A DNA stretch of 64,000 nt, taken from NCBI GenBank assembly GCA_035695045.1, contig DASSEX010000027.1, positions 7,304-71,303 of the forward strand. Reading direction: 5' to 3'. Source of the DNA: DASSKP01 sp035695045 (GTDB lineage Bacteria; Actinomycetota; Actinomycetes; JAFAQI01). Both the position numbers and the translations under genes were made by a program. The notes under the pieces are model-generated. The model was not told the DNA's origin and did no database searches. It saw only the letters and a list, made by a program, of their open reading frames with translations. Shown here one piece after another: positions 40,451-48,612 of this stretch. How positions within the stretch are numbered: position 1 is the first letter of the stretch; every line of letters begins with the position of its first letter.

Positions 40451-40888
40451 GTGACCGAGCACAGCGCAGAAGAGTTGACCAAGTCCGCCGACGGGCCCGG
40501 GGCAGCGCAGCCCGACCCGCCCGCCGCCAACCAGGCCAAGGACGAGCCGATCGCGACCTCGCCCGACGAGTCCGCGCAGGCGTCGTCCGGGGGTGTCCAG
40601 GAGGCCGAAGCCGGGTCGTCGTCCCGAGTTCCGGGCGAGCAGGGTGACCCTCCGCGTTCGATGGACGCGGACGATGAGGCAGGAGCCGCGAACACCACCG
40701 CCGCCGCGTCGATGCCGGCGACCGCGACCGGTGGGGTGCCGACGCCGGGCGACAGCCACGGCGTCGCCGTGCCTGCGGTTCAGGCGGCCGCCGGGTCGAG
40801 TGAGCAGGCCGAGAAGGTCGAGGGTGTGAAGTTAACGTCGCTGGCTCCTCCCGGGAAGCCCGACGGCGAGGTCGACACCCGCGCCTAG
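40451..40888 (+). CDS. Low-complexity, presumably disordered hypothetical protein
   Basis: A 145-residue open frame rich in Ala, Glu, Pro, Ser, Gly and Asp without hydrophobic segments or recognised domain. It could be a real disordered protein or a chance frame in GC-rich DNA; no clear Shine-Dalgarno precedes GTG 40451, and no opposite-strand alternative looks better. It fills the gap between the DUF2469 gene and the YraN gene. Its stop at 40886-40888 is followed by about 100 nt before the next start. Confidence 0.45.
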   Translation: MTEHSAEELTKSADGPGAAQPDPPAANQAKDEPIATSPDESAQASSGGVQEAEAGSSSRVPGEQGDPPRSMDADDEAGAANTTAAASMPATATGGVPTPGDSHGVAVPAVQAAAGSSEQAEKVEGVKLTSLAPPGKPDGEVDTRA

Positions 40889-40991
40889 CTCTCCGTCCAC
40901 ACCCGTCGCGTCGCTGCACTGATCCACAGCGCCTCGTCGCGCCCGCCCGGGTGTGGTCGACCGCACGCATCGTGACCGCGGAGGTGGTCAG

Positions 40992-41348
40992 GTGCGGGCC
41001 AAGGATGCAGTCGGGCGTTACGGCGAGAACGTCGCTGCTGCTCATCTGAGCGAGTCGGGCTTCGAGATTCTCGCCCGCAACTGGCGGTGCGACGAGGGCG
41101 AGATCGACATCGTCGCCCGCGAGCGTGGCGCCATCGTCATCTGCGAGGTCAAGACCCGCTCGTCGGCGCGGTTCGGGGCGCCCGCCGAGGCGATCACCCG
41201 CCGCAAGGCGGACCGGCTCCGACGGCTCGCCTACCTCTGGCTTCAGGACCACCCCGCGTTCGGCGCCGACATCAGGTTCGACGTGGTGAGCGTGCTCCGT
41301 TCAGAGCGCGGGGCTGCGGTCGTCGAGCATGTCCGGGCGGCGTTCTAG
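40992..41348 (+). CDS. YraN/UPF0102 family nuclease-like protein
   Basis: A 118-residue protein with a PD-(D/E)XK nuclease fold, found beside rnhB and yifB in many bacteria; its function is unsettled. GEIDIVARE (with D39) and ICEVKTR (E52, K54) form the putative active site. GTG 40992 is chosen because GGAGG (40980-40984) is 7 nt upstream and family similarity begins there; an upstream GTG at 40953 would add unrelated residues. Overlaps the next gene by one base (TAGTG). Confidence 0.9.
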   Translation: MRAKDAVGRYGENVAAAHLSESGFEILARNWRCDEGEIDIVARERGAIVICEVKTRSSARFGAPAEAITRRKADRLRRLAYLWLQDHPAFGADIRFDVVSVLRSERGAAVVEHVRAAF

Positions 41349-42904
41349 TGGCGCTCGGTCGTGCGCTGTCGGTCAGCCTCGTCGGCGCCAACGCGGAAGT
41401 CGTCGAGGTCGTCGTCGACGTCGCGACCGGTCTGCCCGGCTTCACCCTCAGCGCGATCAGCGACCGGGTGCTGACGCAGATGGCTCACCGGATCAGGTCG
41501 GCGGTGTCCAACTCACGCGAGGCGTGGCCGAGCCGCAAGATCACCGTCGCGCTCTCGCCGGCGACCGTCCCGCGTGCCGGCAGCGCCTTCGACCTCCCGG
41601 TGACCTGCGCGCTTCTCGCCGCGGCAGAGTCCGTGCCGGTCGACCGGCTGCACGATCTCGTCCTTCTCGGCGAGCTGGGCATCGACGGCAGCGTGCGGCC
41701 GATCACGGGCGTGCTCCCGGCAGTCATCGGCGCCGTGCGGTGTGGCCACACGCGGTTCGCCGTGCCGCGCGCCAACCTCCGAGAGGCGCGCCTCGTCCCG
41801 GGTGCCGACGTCGTCGGCTTCCGCCATCTTGCCGAGCTGTGCGCCTGGCTGCGCGGCGAGGTCGAGGTCCTGCCGGAGGACGAGCCGACTTCGCTCCGTG
41901 CCGCCGCCGTGCCGCCGGCACCCGACTTCGCTGACGTCCTCGGTCAGGAGCGCGGACGTCGTGTCATGGAGGTCGCCGCCGCAGGGGCACATCACGTGTT
42001 CCTCGGGGGTCCGCCGGGCGTGGGCAAGACGATGCTCGCCGAACGGCTGCCGGGGCTGCTGCCGGATCTCACCCCCGAGGAGGCCCTCGAGGTCACGGCG
42101 ATGCACTCGCTGGTCGGATCGTTGCCACCGGACAGCGGTCTGCTGGTCCGCCCGCCCTACTGCGCACCGCATCACACCTCGTCGACGGCGGCCGTTGTCG
42201 GTGGTGGCCAGCGGATCGCGGCGCCGGGACTCATCTCGCGCGCCCACCGTGGTGTGCTCTTCCTCGACGAGGCGCCGGAGTTCGCCAGGCCGGTTCTCGA
42301 CGCGTTGCGACAACCGCTGGAGACGGGGCAGGTCACCATCGCCCGGGCGGGCGCCGTCGTGACCTACCCATGCCGGTTCCTGCTCGTCCTCGCCGCCAAC
42401 CCCTGCCCCTGCGTCGCCGGCGGCCAGGTGGCCGACCCGTCGCTCTGCACCTGCAACTCGGTGACCAAGCGCAACTACCTGTCCCGGTTGTCGGGACCGC
42501 TGCGCGACCGGATCGACCTGGTGGTGGACCTCGAGCCGGTCAGCCGCGCCGTGCTGACCGAGGGTGCCGCGGGTGAGTCGACCGCTGCGGTCCGCGCCCG
42601 GGTCGAAGCGGCCCGGGGGCGGGCGCGACAACGCCTTCGCGGCACGCCGTGGTCGACCGTCGGCGAGATCCCGGGCCCGACGCTGCGCCGCCGCTGGCCG
42701 ATCTCCGCAGCCGCCATGCGGCCGCTTCTCACCATGGTCGACCACAAGACGCTGTCGACGCGCGGCTACGACCGGGTGCTGCGCGTCGCCTGGACGATCG
42801 CCGACCTGGCCGGGCACGACAGGCCGACGGCCGACGACGTCGAGGAGTCGTGGGCTCTCCGTGGCGGCAAGTGGTCGCCGCGGACTCTGCAGGTGCCGGC
42901 ATGA
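41348..42904 (+). CDS. YifB/ComM family Mg-chelatase-like AAA+ ATPase
   Basis: A 518-residue AAA+ protein related to ComM, a branch-migration helicase that extends integration of incoming DNA in Vibrio. An N-terminal Lon-like domain (1-170, with GLPGFTLSAISD and ITVALSPATVPRAGSAFDLP) is followed by the ATPase with GGPPGVGKT (220-228), Walker B VLFLDEAPEF and the C-rich segment NPCPCVAGGQ...CTC. Position between YraN and DprA supports a role in DNA uptake or recombination. GTG 41348 shares a base with the YraN stop. Confidence 0.94.
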   Translation: MALGRALSVSLVGANAEVVEVVVDVATGLPGFTLSAISDRVLTQMAHRIRSAVSNSREAWPSRKITVALSPATVPRAGSAFDLPVTCALLAAAESVPVDRLHDLVLLGELGIDGSVRPITGVLPAVIGAVRCGHTRFAVPRANLREARLVPGADVVGFRHLAELCAWLRGEVEVLPEDEPTSLRAAAVPPAPDFADVLGQERGRRVMEVAAAGAHHVFLGGPPGVGKTMLAERLPGLLPDLTPEEALEVTAMHSLVGSLPPDSGLLVRPPYCAPHHTSSTAAVVGGGQRIAAPGLISRAHRGVLFLDEAPEFARPVLDALRQPLETGQVTIARAGAVVTYPCRFLLVLAANPCPCVAGGQVADPSLCTCNSVTKRNYLSRLSGPLRDRIDLVVDLEPVSRAVLTEGAAGESTAAVRARVEAARGRARQRLRGTPWSTVGEIPGPTLRRRWPISAAAMRPLLTMVDHKTLSTRGYDRVLRVAWTIADLAGHDRPTADDVEESWALRGGKWSPRTLQVPA

Positions 42905-44085
42905 CGAGCGGCTTGACGGACGCCGAGCGAGCAGCGACCGCGACCTTGTTGCGCATCGCCGAGCCCGGCAGCCCCGCGCTGGCGCGCTTCGTGCGGGAGC
43001 ACGGTGTGCTCGCCGCCGTCGAGGCGGTGCGTGCCGGCGCGGCCTTCGGTGGCATGGACGTGGACGCCCTTCGTCATCGACTGACGCATGCGTCAGGAGA
43101 ACGGGACATCGAACGCGCCCAAGCCGTCGGCGCGCGTCTCGTCTGCCCGGGTGATGCCGACTGGCCCGCAGCGCTCGAGGACCTGCGATGGGTCGATCGC
43201 GACTGCATCGGCGTGTGGGCGCGCGGACCGCTGCGGCTGCCCGACGTCTCCGAGCGCTCCGTCGCCATCGTCGGCACTCGCGTCGCCACGGACTACGGCG
43301 CTCATGTGGCCGCGGAGCTCGCCGGCGGCCTCGCCGAGCGTGGTTGGGCGGTCGTGTCCGGTCTCGCCTATGGCATCGACGGGGTCGCCCACCGGGCCGC
43401 GCTCGCTTCCGGCGGCCCCACCGTCGCTGTGCTGGCCTGCGGCGTCGATGTTCCATACCCGTCCGGGCACCGCAGCCTCTACGAGCGCATCGTGGACGAA
43501 GGGCTGGTGATCACGGAGCACCCACCCGGAGCTGCTCCGCAGCGACCGCGCTTCCTGGTCCGCAACCGCGTCATCGCCGCCTTGTCCCTCGGCACGGTGG
43601 TCGTCGAGGCAGCGTTGCGAAGCGGTGCGCGCTCGACGGCGACACACGCCGGGTTGCTCAACCGTCATCTGATGGTCGTGCCCGGGCCGATCACGAGCGC
43701 GACTTCGGCCGGCTGCCATCAGTTGCTGCGGGACCGACCGGACGCCGTCGTCGTGACCCGCGCCGAGGAGATCATCGAGCAGTGTGGGCACATGGGCGAG
43801 CTCGCGGCCCGGGTGACCGGACCGGCCACGGTGCGCGATGCGCTCGGTCCGACGGTCGGTCGGGTGTTCGAGGGCGTCCCGGTCCGACGGGCGAGTTCGG
43901 TGGCGTCCATCGCCGCGACGGCCGGGGTGAGTGTCGAGGTGGCCGGCGCAGCGCTCGCCGCTCTTGCGGCGGCCGGTCTCGTCGAGGTGACCACCGGCGG
44001 CTGGGCGATGACCACGGCCGGCCGCTCGGACCGAAGAGCCCGTGCCCGGCCGTCCACGGGGGAGCTGCCGTACGACGACTGGTGA
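42901..44085 (+). CDS. dprA: DNA-processing protein DprA (Smf)
   Basis: A 394-residue protein that loads RecA on incoming single-stranded DNA in transformable bacteria. The Rossmann-like core has VAIVGTRVATDYGAHVA and SGLAYGIDGVAHRAAL (from S153), with Tyr where Arg is usual in SGLARGID. GVDVPYPSGHRSLYERI and the C-terminal winged-helix region (SVASIAATAGVSVEVAGAALAALAAAGLVE) fit the family. ATGA overlap with the yifB-like gene. Natural competence is not implied by this gene alone. Confidence 0.94.
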   Translation: MTSGLTDAERAATATLLRIAEPGSPALARFVREHGVLAAVEAVRAGAAFGGMDVDALRHRLTHASGERDIERAQAVGARLVCPGDADWPAALEDLRWVDRDCIGVWARGPLRLPDVSERSVAIVGTRVATDYGAHVAAELAGGLAERGWAVVSGLAYGIDGVAHRAALASGGPTVAVLACGVDVPYPSGHRSLYERIVDEGLVITEHPPGAAPQRPRFLVRNRVIAALSLGTVVVEAALRSGARSTATHAGLLNRHLMVVPGPITSATSAGCHQLLRDRPDAVVVTRAEEIIEQCGHMGELAARVTGPATVRDALGPTVGRVFEGVPVRRASSVASIAATAGVSVEVAGAALAALAAAGLVEVTTGGWAMTTAGRSDRRARARPSTGELPYDDW

Positions 44086-44142
44086 CCGCGGCACGCCGAC
44101 CGGGTCCTTGACCCGGCCCTCGCATCGGCGCAGCGTGACCGG

Positions 44143-45099
44143 GTGACCGAGCCGGTGGAGGGCGATCCCGCGGATGTGCGCGCGGACGCCGGCGGCGCGC
44201 AGGATGCGCACGATGCGCTTCTCGCCGCCTTCGCCGACCACTTGGCGCTCGAGCGCAACCTGTCGTCGCACACCGTCCGGGCCTACCTCGGCGACGTCGC
44301 GGGGTTGCTCGACCACGCGAGGCGGATGGGCATCACCGACCTGGACCGGTTGGACGTGCGCGCGATGCGCTCGTGGCTGGCCCGGTTGCACACCCAGGGA
44401 GCGAGCCGCGCGACCCTCGCCCGGCGATCATCGGCGGCGCGGGTGTTCACCGCCTGGGCGCACCGGCGTGGTCTGCTCAGCACGGATCCCGGCGCCGGCC
44501 TGAGCGCGCCGAAGAGCCAGCGGCACCTCCCGGAGGTTCTGCGTCCCGACGAGGCTGCGGCCGTACTGGACCAGGTGACCACGGATGACACCGTGGTCGG
44601 GCTGCGCGACCGCACTCTGCTGGAGCTTCTCTACGCCAGTGGCGCCCGGGTGAGCGAGCTCTGCGGGCTCGACGTGGGAGACGTCGATCTCGAGCGCCAC
44701 ACCGTGCGGGTCGTCGGCAAGGGCGACAAGGAGCGGGTCGTCCCGATCGGGATCCCGGCGGTGCGTGCCATCGACGACTGGCTCGCGCGAGGGCGTCCGA
44801 CGCTGCTCACCAGGGCCAGCGGTCCCGCGCTGCTGCTGGGGATGCGTGGCGGTCGGCTCGATCCGCGCACGGCTCGGCGGGTCGTCCACCAGCGGCTACG
44901 CGCGGTGCCCGGGCTGCCCGATCTGGGGCCGCACGGCCTGCGGCATTCGGCGGCGACCCATCTGCTCGAGGGTGGAGCTGACCTAAGGACCGTTCAGGAG
45001 TTGCTAGGTCACGCTACGCTCGCAACTACCCAGATCTACACCCATGTGTCCATCGAACGACTGAGGGCCACCTATGAGCGGGCGCACCCCCGAGCGTGA
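44143..45099 (+). CDS. xerC: Site-specific tyrosine recombinase XerC
   Basis: A 318-residue recombinase acting at dif to resolve chromosome dimers. The SAM-like core-binding domain (about 25-115) is followed by the catalytic domain with R169 (ASGARVSEL), the beta-hairpin lysine in VVGKGDKERVV, H264 and R267 (HGLRHSAATH), H290 (LLGHATL) and nucleophile Y299 (QIYTHVS). Housekeeping position next to dprA and whiG argues for XerC rather than a phage integrase. Its 3' end overlaps the whiG ATG by 26 nt. Confidence 0.93.
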   Translation: MTEPVEGDPADVRADAGGAQDAHDALLAAFADHLALERNLSSHTVRAYLGDVAGLLDHARRMGITDLDRLDVRAMRSWLARLHTQGASRATLARRSSAARVFTAWAHRRGLLSTDPGAGLSAPKSQRHLPEVLRPDEAAAVLDQVTTDDTVVGLRDRTLLELLYASGARVSELCGLDVGDVDLERHTVRVVGKGDKERVVPIGIPAVRAIDDWLARGRPTLLTRASGPALLLGMRGGRLDPRTARRVVHQRLRAVPGLPDLGPHGLRHSAATHLLEGGADLRTVQELLGHATLATTQIYTHVSIERLRATYERAHPRA

Positions 45100-46000
45100 T
45101 CCGGCTGGCGTGGCTGACGCCGGCACGACGCTCGCGGGGCAGAATGGGCACGTGGGGGACTCACGCTCCGTGACCGACGTCGCTGCCGACGATGCCGAGG
45201 CGCTGGCTGCAGAGAAGGCGGCCGAGGCGGCATCCGTCGAAGCAGCGATCGCTGAGCTGTGGCGCGACTTCAAGGACAGCGGTGACCCGCGACTGCGCGA
45301 GCGGCTGATCCTTCACTACTCACCTCTGGTGAAGTACGTCGCCGGCCGGGTCGGGGTGGGCCTCCCGCCGAACATCGAGCAGGCGGACCTCGTCTCCTAC
45401 GGCATCTTCGGGCTCATCGACGCGATCGAGAAGTTCGACATCAGCCGAGCGATCAAGTTCGAGACTTACGCGATCAGCCGCATCAAGGGCGCGATCATCG
45501 ACGAGCTCCGGGCGATCGACTGGATCCCGCGCTCGGTCCGCTACAAGGCGCGCGAGGTCGAGAAGGCCTACGCCGCTCTGGAAGGCCGGCTGCACCGCAC
45601 GCCGACCGAGGCCGAGGTCGCCGGCGAGCTCGGGATCAGCCTGGACGACCTGCACACGATCTTCAGCCAGGTGTCGTTCGTCAACGTCATCGCGCTCGAC
45701 GAGCTGCTCAACGTCGGCGGCGAGCGCGGCGACAAGATGTCGCTCGTCGACACGCTCGAGGACACGAAGGCAGAGGACCCGGTCGCTGCGTTCGAGACGG
45801 AGGAGACGAAGTTTCTCCTCGCGCGCGCGATCAACACCCTGCCCGAGCGCGAGAAGATCGTCGTCACCCTCTACTACTACGAAGGCCTGACCCTCGCGGA
45901 GATCGGGCAGGTGCTCGGCGTCACCGAGAGCCGGATCTGTCAGATGCACACGAAAGCGGTGCTGCAGCTGCGCGGCAAGCTCGCCGACCAGCGCGACTGA
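45074..46000 (+). CDS. whiG: RNA polymerase sigma factor of the FliA/WhiG class
   Basis: A 308-residue sigma-70 family protein. Region 2 has LILHYSPLVKYVAGRVGVGLPPNIEQADLVSYGIFGLIDAIEKFD and FETYAISRIKGAIIDELRAIDWIPRSVR; region 3 follows, and region 4 has LPEREKIVVTLYYYEGLTLAEIGQVLGVTESRICQMHTKAV. It closely resembles Streptomyces WhiG, which starts sporulation of aerial hyphae, and is encoded between xerC/dprA and rpsB as there. In motile relatives the same class runs flagellar genes. The ATG start inside xerC leaves an 80-residue variable N-terminus; a later start is possible. The last 80 nt overlap a convergent gene. Confidence 0.9.
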   Translation: MSGRTPERDPAGVADAGTTLAGQNGHVGDSRSVTDVAADDAEALAAEKAAEAASVEAAIAELWRDFKDSGDPRLRERLILHYSPLVKYVAGRVGVGLPPNIEQADLVSYGIFGLIDAIEKFDISRAIKFETYAISRIKGAIIDELRAIDWIPRSVRYKAREVEKAYAALEGRLHRTPTEAEVAGELGISLDDLHTIFSQVSFVNVIALDELLNVGGERGDKMSLVDTLEDTKAEDPVAAFETEETKFLLARAINTLPEREKIVVTLYYYEGLTLAEIGQVLGVTESRICQMHTKAVLQLRGKLADQRD

Positions 46001-46562
46001 GCCCGCCTGCGGCGGCCAGGGCCGCCAGAGCCGGCGTTGCCGGCGGCAGCTGCTCGCCGTCACCGTGGAGAGGCCACAAGCGCACCTTCGCGGCGCCGAC
46101 CAGCGACAGCGGGTCGAGGTAGGTCGTCCCTCGTCGCAGCCCCCAGTGCAGACACGCGGCCGGCGCGCAGTGGCTGCCCACGCGGGTCAGCCGCCCGATC
46201 GGCTGGCCGTTGCGGACATGCTGACCCGCACGAACGAGAGGCCGCACCGGTTCGTAGGTCGTCAGCAGGCCATCCGTGAGCAGGATCGAGACGACGTCCA
46301 CGCCCGCGATGCGCCCGACGAAGTGCACGACGCCGTCGCCGGTGGACCGCACGCGCTCATGCGGTCGGCCGAGCAGATCGACGCCGCGGTGACCGGGCTG
46401 CCACGCCTGCGCCGGCGGAGCGAAGCCGCGCACCACCTCCGCCTGCCCGGCGAGCGGCCAGCCGCGGCGCGGCTGCGGCTGCGCGCCGGAGGCCGGGCTC
46501 GCCCAGAGTGCGGCCGCCGTCACCGCCAGGCCGAGCGTGCAGAGCCGTCGTACGGGTCCCAT
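45921..46562 (-). CDS. Secreted M23-like (LytM) domain protein, probably catalytically altered
   Basis: A 213-residue exported protein with signal peptide MGPVRRLCTLGLAVTAAALWASPASGA. The M23 zinc motif HxxxD is GHRGVDLLGRP, and the last zinc ligand histidine is in CLHWGLRRG. The first His of the usual HxH pair is Cys, and the upstream catalytic-His position reads TTYEPVRP, so both catalytic histidines seem absent. Such domains can act as activators of other hydrolases, like EnvC. ATG 46562 fixes the signal peptide; the open frame continues upstream without meaning. The C-terminal 27 codons lie antisense to the end of whiG. Confidence 0.8.
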   Translation of the reverse strand: MGPVRRLCTLGLAVTAAALWASPASGAQPQPRRGWPLAGQAEVVRGFAPPAQAWQPGHRGVDLLGRPHERVRSTGDGVVHFVGRIAGVDVVSILLTDGLLTTYEPVRPLVRAGQHVRNGQPIGRLTRVGSHCAPAACLHWGLRRGTTYLDPLSLVGAAKVRLWPLHGDGEQLPPATPALAALAAAGGLSRAGRRACRAAAAPLSCASDRSGSR

Positions 46563-46642
46563 CGGCGCAGCATCGTGCCCGCGCAGCGGGCGCGCATCGG
46601 CGCGTCGCGCGCCTGTGCACGCCCGCGTACACTGTGGACAGC

Positions 46643-46660
46643 GGTTCACCTCGGTGAGCC
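46643..46660 (+). promoter_or_regulatory. Small inverted repeat in the rpsB upstream region
   Basis: GGTTCACC (46643-46650) and GGTGAGCC (46653-46660) can pair with one G-T wobble around a TC loop. It lies about 140 nt before the rpsB ATG and 80 nt upstream of the divergent M23-like gene. TACACT at 46628-46633 could be an rpsB -10, which would place the repeat at the mRNA 5' end. No -35 is evident. The remaining part of the 237-bp gap shows nothing else I can name. Confidence 0.3.
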
Positions 46661-46799
46661 GACTTCGCACGCCACCAGACCGTCCGTGAACTTCAGTCGG
46701 ACGGGGCGCAACGGCTGGTCCCTCCGGGGTCCGGTGCGCCGGCGGCGTCAGGGCTGCGGCCATCCGGCTGCGGCGACAACCGAACAGGAAGGCACCACC

Positions 46800-47657
46800 A
46801 TGGCCGTCGTCACGATGCGCCAGCTGCTCGAGAGCGGTGTCCACTTCGGGCATCAGACCCGGCGCTGGAACCCGAAGATGAAGCGCTTCATCTTCACGGA
46901 GCGCAACGGCATCTACATCATCGATCTCCAGCAGTCGCTGTCCTACATCGACCGCGCCTACGACTTCGTCAAGGAGACCGTGGCGCACGGCGGCAGCGTG
47001 CTCTTCGTGGGCACCAAGAAGCAGGCGCAGGACGCCATCGCCGAACAGGCGACGAGGGTCGACATGCCCTACGTCAACCAGCGGTGGCTCGGCGGCATGC
47101 TCACCAACTTCTCCACGGTCTACAAGCGGCTCCAGCGGCTGAAGGAGCTGGAGATGCGCGAGCAGACCGGTGGGCTGCACGTGACGACCAAGAAGGAAGC
47201 GCTGCACCTCTCCCGCGAGAAGGAGAAGCTCGAGCGCACCCTCGGCGGTATCCGCAACATGCAGAAGCTGCCGAGCGCGGTCTGGGTCGTCGACACCAAG
47301 AAGGAGCACATCGCCGTCGCCGAGGCGCGCAAGCTGCGCATCCCGGTGATCGCGATCCTCGACACCAACTGCGACCCCGACGAGGTCGACTACCCGATCC
47401 CGGGCAACGACGACGCCATTCGCAGCGTCGCGACGCTGACCCGGGTCATCGCCGACGCTGTCGCCGAGGGCACCATCGCCCGGGCGGGCGCGGCCACGGA
47501 GGGCGACGAGAAGCCGGAGACGGCTCCGGGCGCGGACGAGCCGTTGGCCGACTGGGAGCGCGAGCTGCTCCAGGGTGACGCCGCTGCCGCTCCGGCCGCG
47601 GAGGCGGCACCGGCCGCAGACGCGACGCCTGCGGGCGACGCGCCGGCCCAGAGCTGA
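46800..47657 (+). CDS. rpsB: 30S ribosomal protein S2
   Basis: A 285-residue small-subunit protein. VTMRQLLESGVHFGHQTRRWNPKMKRFIFTERNGIYIIDLQQ and PDEVDYPIPGNDDAIRS are S2 signatures. The last 45 residues form an acidic, Ala-rich tail (DAAAAPAAEAAPAAD), as is common in actinobacterial S2. AGGAAGG precedes the ATG at 46800. First gene of the rpsB-tsf-pyrH-frr-cdsA cluster. Confidence 0.97.
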   Translation: MAVVTMRQLLESGVHFGHQTRRWNPKMKRFIFTERNGIYIIDLQQSLSYIDRAYDFVKETVAHGGSVLFVGTKKQAQDAIAEQATRVDMPYVNQRWLGGMLTNFSTVYKRLQRLKELEMREQTGGLHVTTKKEALHLSREKEKLERTLGGIRNMQKLPSAVWVVDTKKEHIAVAEARKLRIPVIAILDTNCDPDEVDYPIPGNDDAIRSVATLTRVIADAVAEGTIARAGAATEGDEKPETAPGADEPLADWERELLQGDAAAAPAAEAAPAADATPAGDAPAQS

Positions 47658-47718
47658 CCACAGGACCCACGTACGACGGCGGACGATGACGTCCGTCTCG
47701 AGCCGAAGGACAGACGAG

Positions 47719-48534
47719 ATGGCGATCAGCGCTGCTGACGTGAAGAAGCTCCGCGACGCGACCGGCGCCGGGATGATGGACGCCAAGCGCGCGCTGGAGG
47801 AGGCCGAGGGCGACTTCGACAAGGCCACCGAGATCCTCCGGGTCAAGTACGCCGCGAAGGTGCAGAAGCGCGGCGCCGAGCGCAGCGCGAGTGCGGGACT
47901 CGTCGCGGCCGCCGAGGGCGCGCTGGTCGAGCTCAACTGCGAGACCGACTTCGTCGCGAAGAACGAGGAGTTCATCCAGCTCGCGAACGACATCGTCGCG
48001 CACGCGGCGGCGGTCAAGCCGGCCGACCGCGACGCGCTGCTCGCCTCCGCGCTCGCCGACGGCAAGACCGTCGCGGAGAACATCGAGGCCCTCGCGGCGA
48101 CGATCGGCGAGAAGCTCGAACTCGGTCGCGTGGTCGTGTTCGACGGGCAGGTCGCGTCGTACATGCACCGTCGGGCGAGCGACCTGCCGCCGGCCATCGG
48201 CGTCCTCGTCGAGTTCGACGGTGACGACGTGGAGACCGCTCGCGGTGTCGCGATGCAGATCGCCTCGCTTCGCGCGCAGTACCTCACCCGCGAGGACGTG
48301 CCCGAAGACGTCGTCGACAACGAGCGTCGTATCGCCGAGGCGACCGCCCGCGAGGAGGGCAAGCCGGAGCAGGCGCTGCCGAAGATCGTCGAGGGCAGGG
48401 TCAACGGGTTCTTCAAGGACGTCGTTCTCGTCGACCAGCCGTACGTGCGCGACAACAAGAAGACGGTGAAGCAGGTGCTCGGCGAGGCCGGCGTCACGCT
48501 CAAGCGCTTCGCGCGCTTCGAAGTCGGCGCATAG
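47719..48534 (+). CDS. tsf: Elongation factor Ts
   Basis: A 271-residue nucleotide-exchange factor for EF-Tu. The N-terminal UBA-like domain (DVKKLRDATGAGMMDAKRALEEAEGDFDKA) and the diagnostic TDFVAKNEEF are present. ATG 47719 follows AAGGA at 47706-47710. The rpsB-tsf gap holds a 6-bp hairpin (CGGACG...CGTCCG, 47680-47695) that could tune the ratio of the two products. Confidence 0.97.
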   Translation: MAISAADVKKLRDATGAGMMDAKRALEEAEGDFDKATEILRVKYAAKVQKRGAERSASAGLVAAAEGALVELNCETDFVAKNEEFIQLANDIVAHAAAVKPADRDALLASALADGKTVAENIEALAATIGEKLELGRVVVFDGQVASYMHRRASDLPPAIGVLVEFDGDDVETARGVAMQIASLRAQYLTREDVPEDVVDNERRIAEATAREEGKPEQALPKIVEGRVNGFFKDVVLVDQPYVRDNKKTVKQVLGEAGVTLKRFARFEVGA

Positions 48535-48612
48535 TTCCGCGCGACGTCGTTCGCTCCGCTCACGAGCTCGCGCGAGACACAAGAGCAAGACCCGACGAGG
48601 AGGAGGTTGGAC

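Noticed and set aside
42901..44085. YifB-DprA as evidence of a competence island
   Set aside because: These two genes are housekeeping neighbours in most bacteria; no comEA/comEC or type IV pilus gene is in the window.
44143..45099. Possible integrase of a mobile element
   Set aside because: It sits in the conserved dprA-whiG context, has normal XerC length, and no attachment repeats or cargo genes are present.
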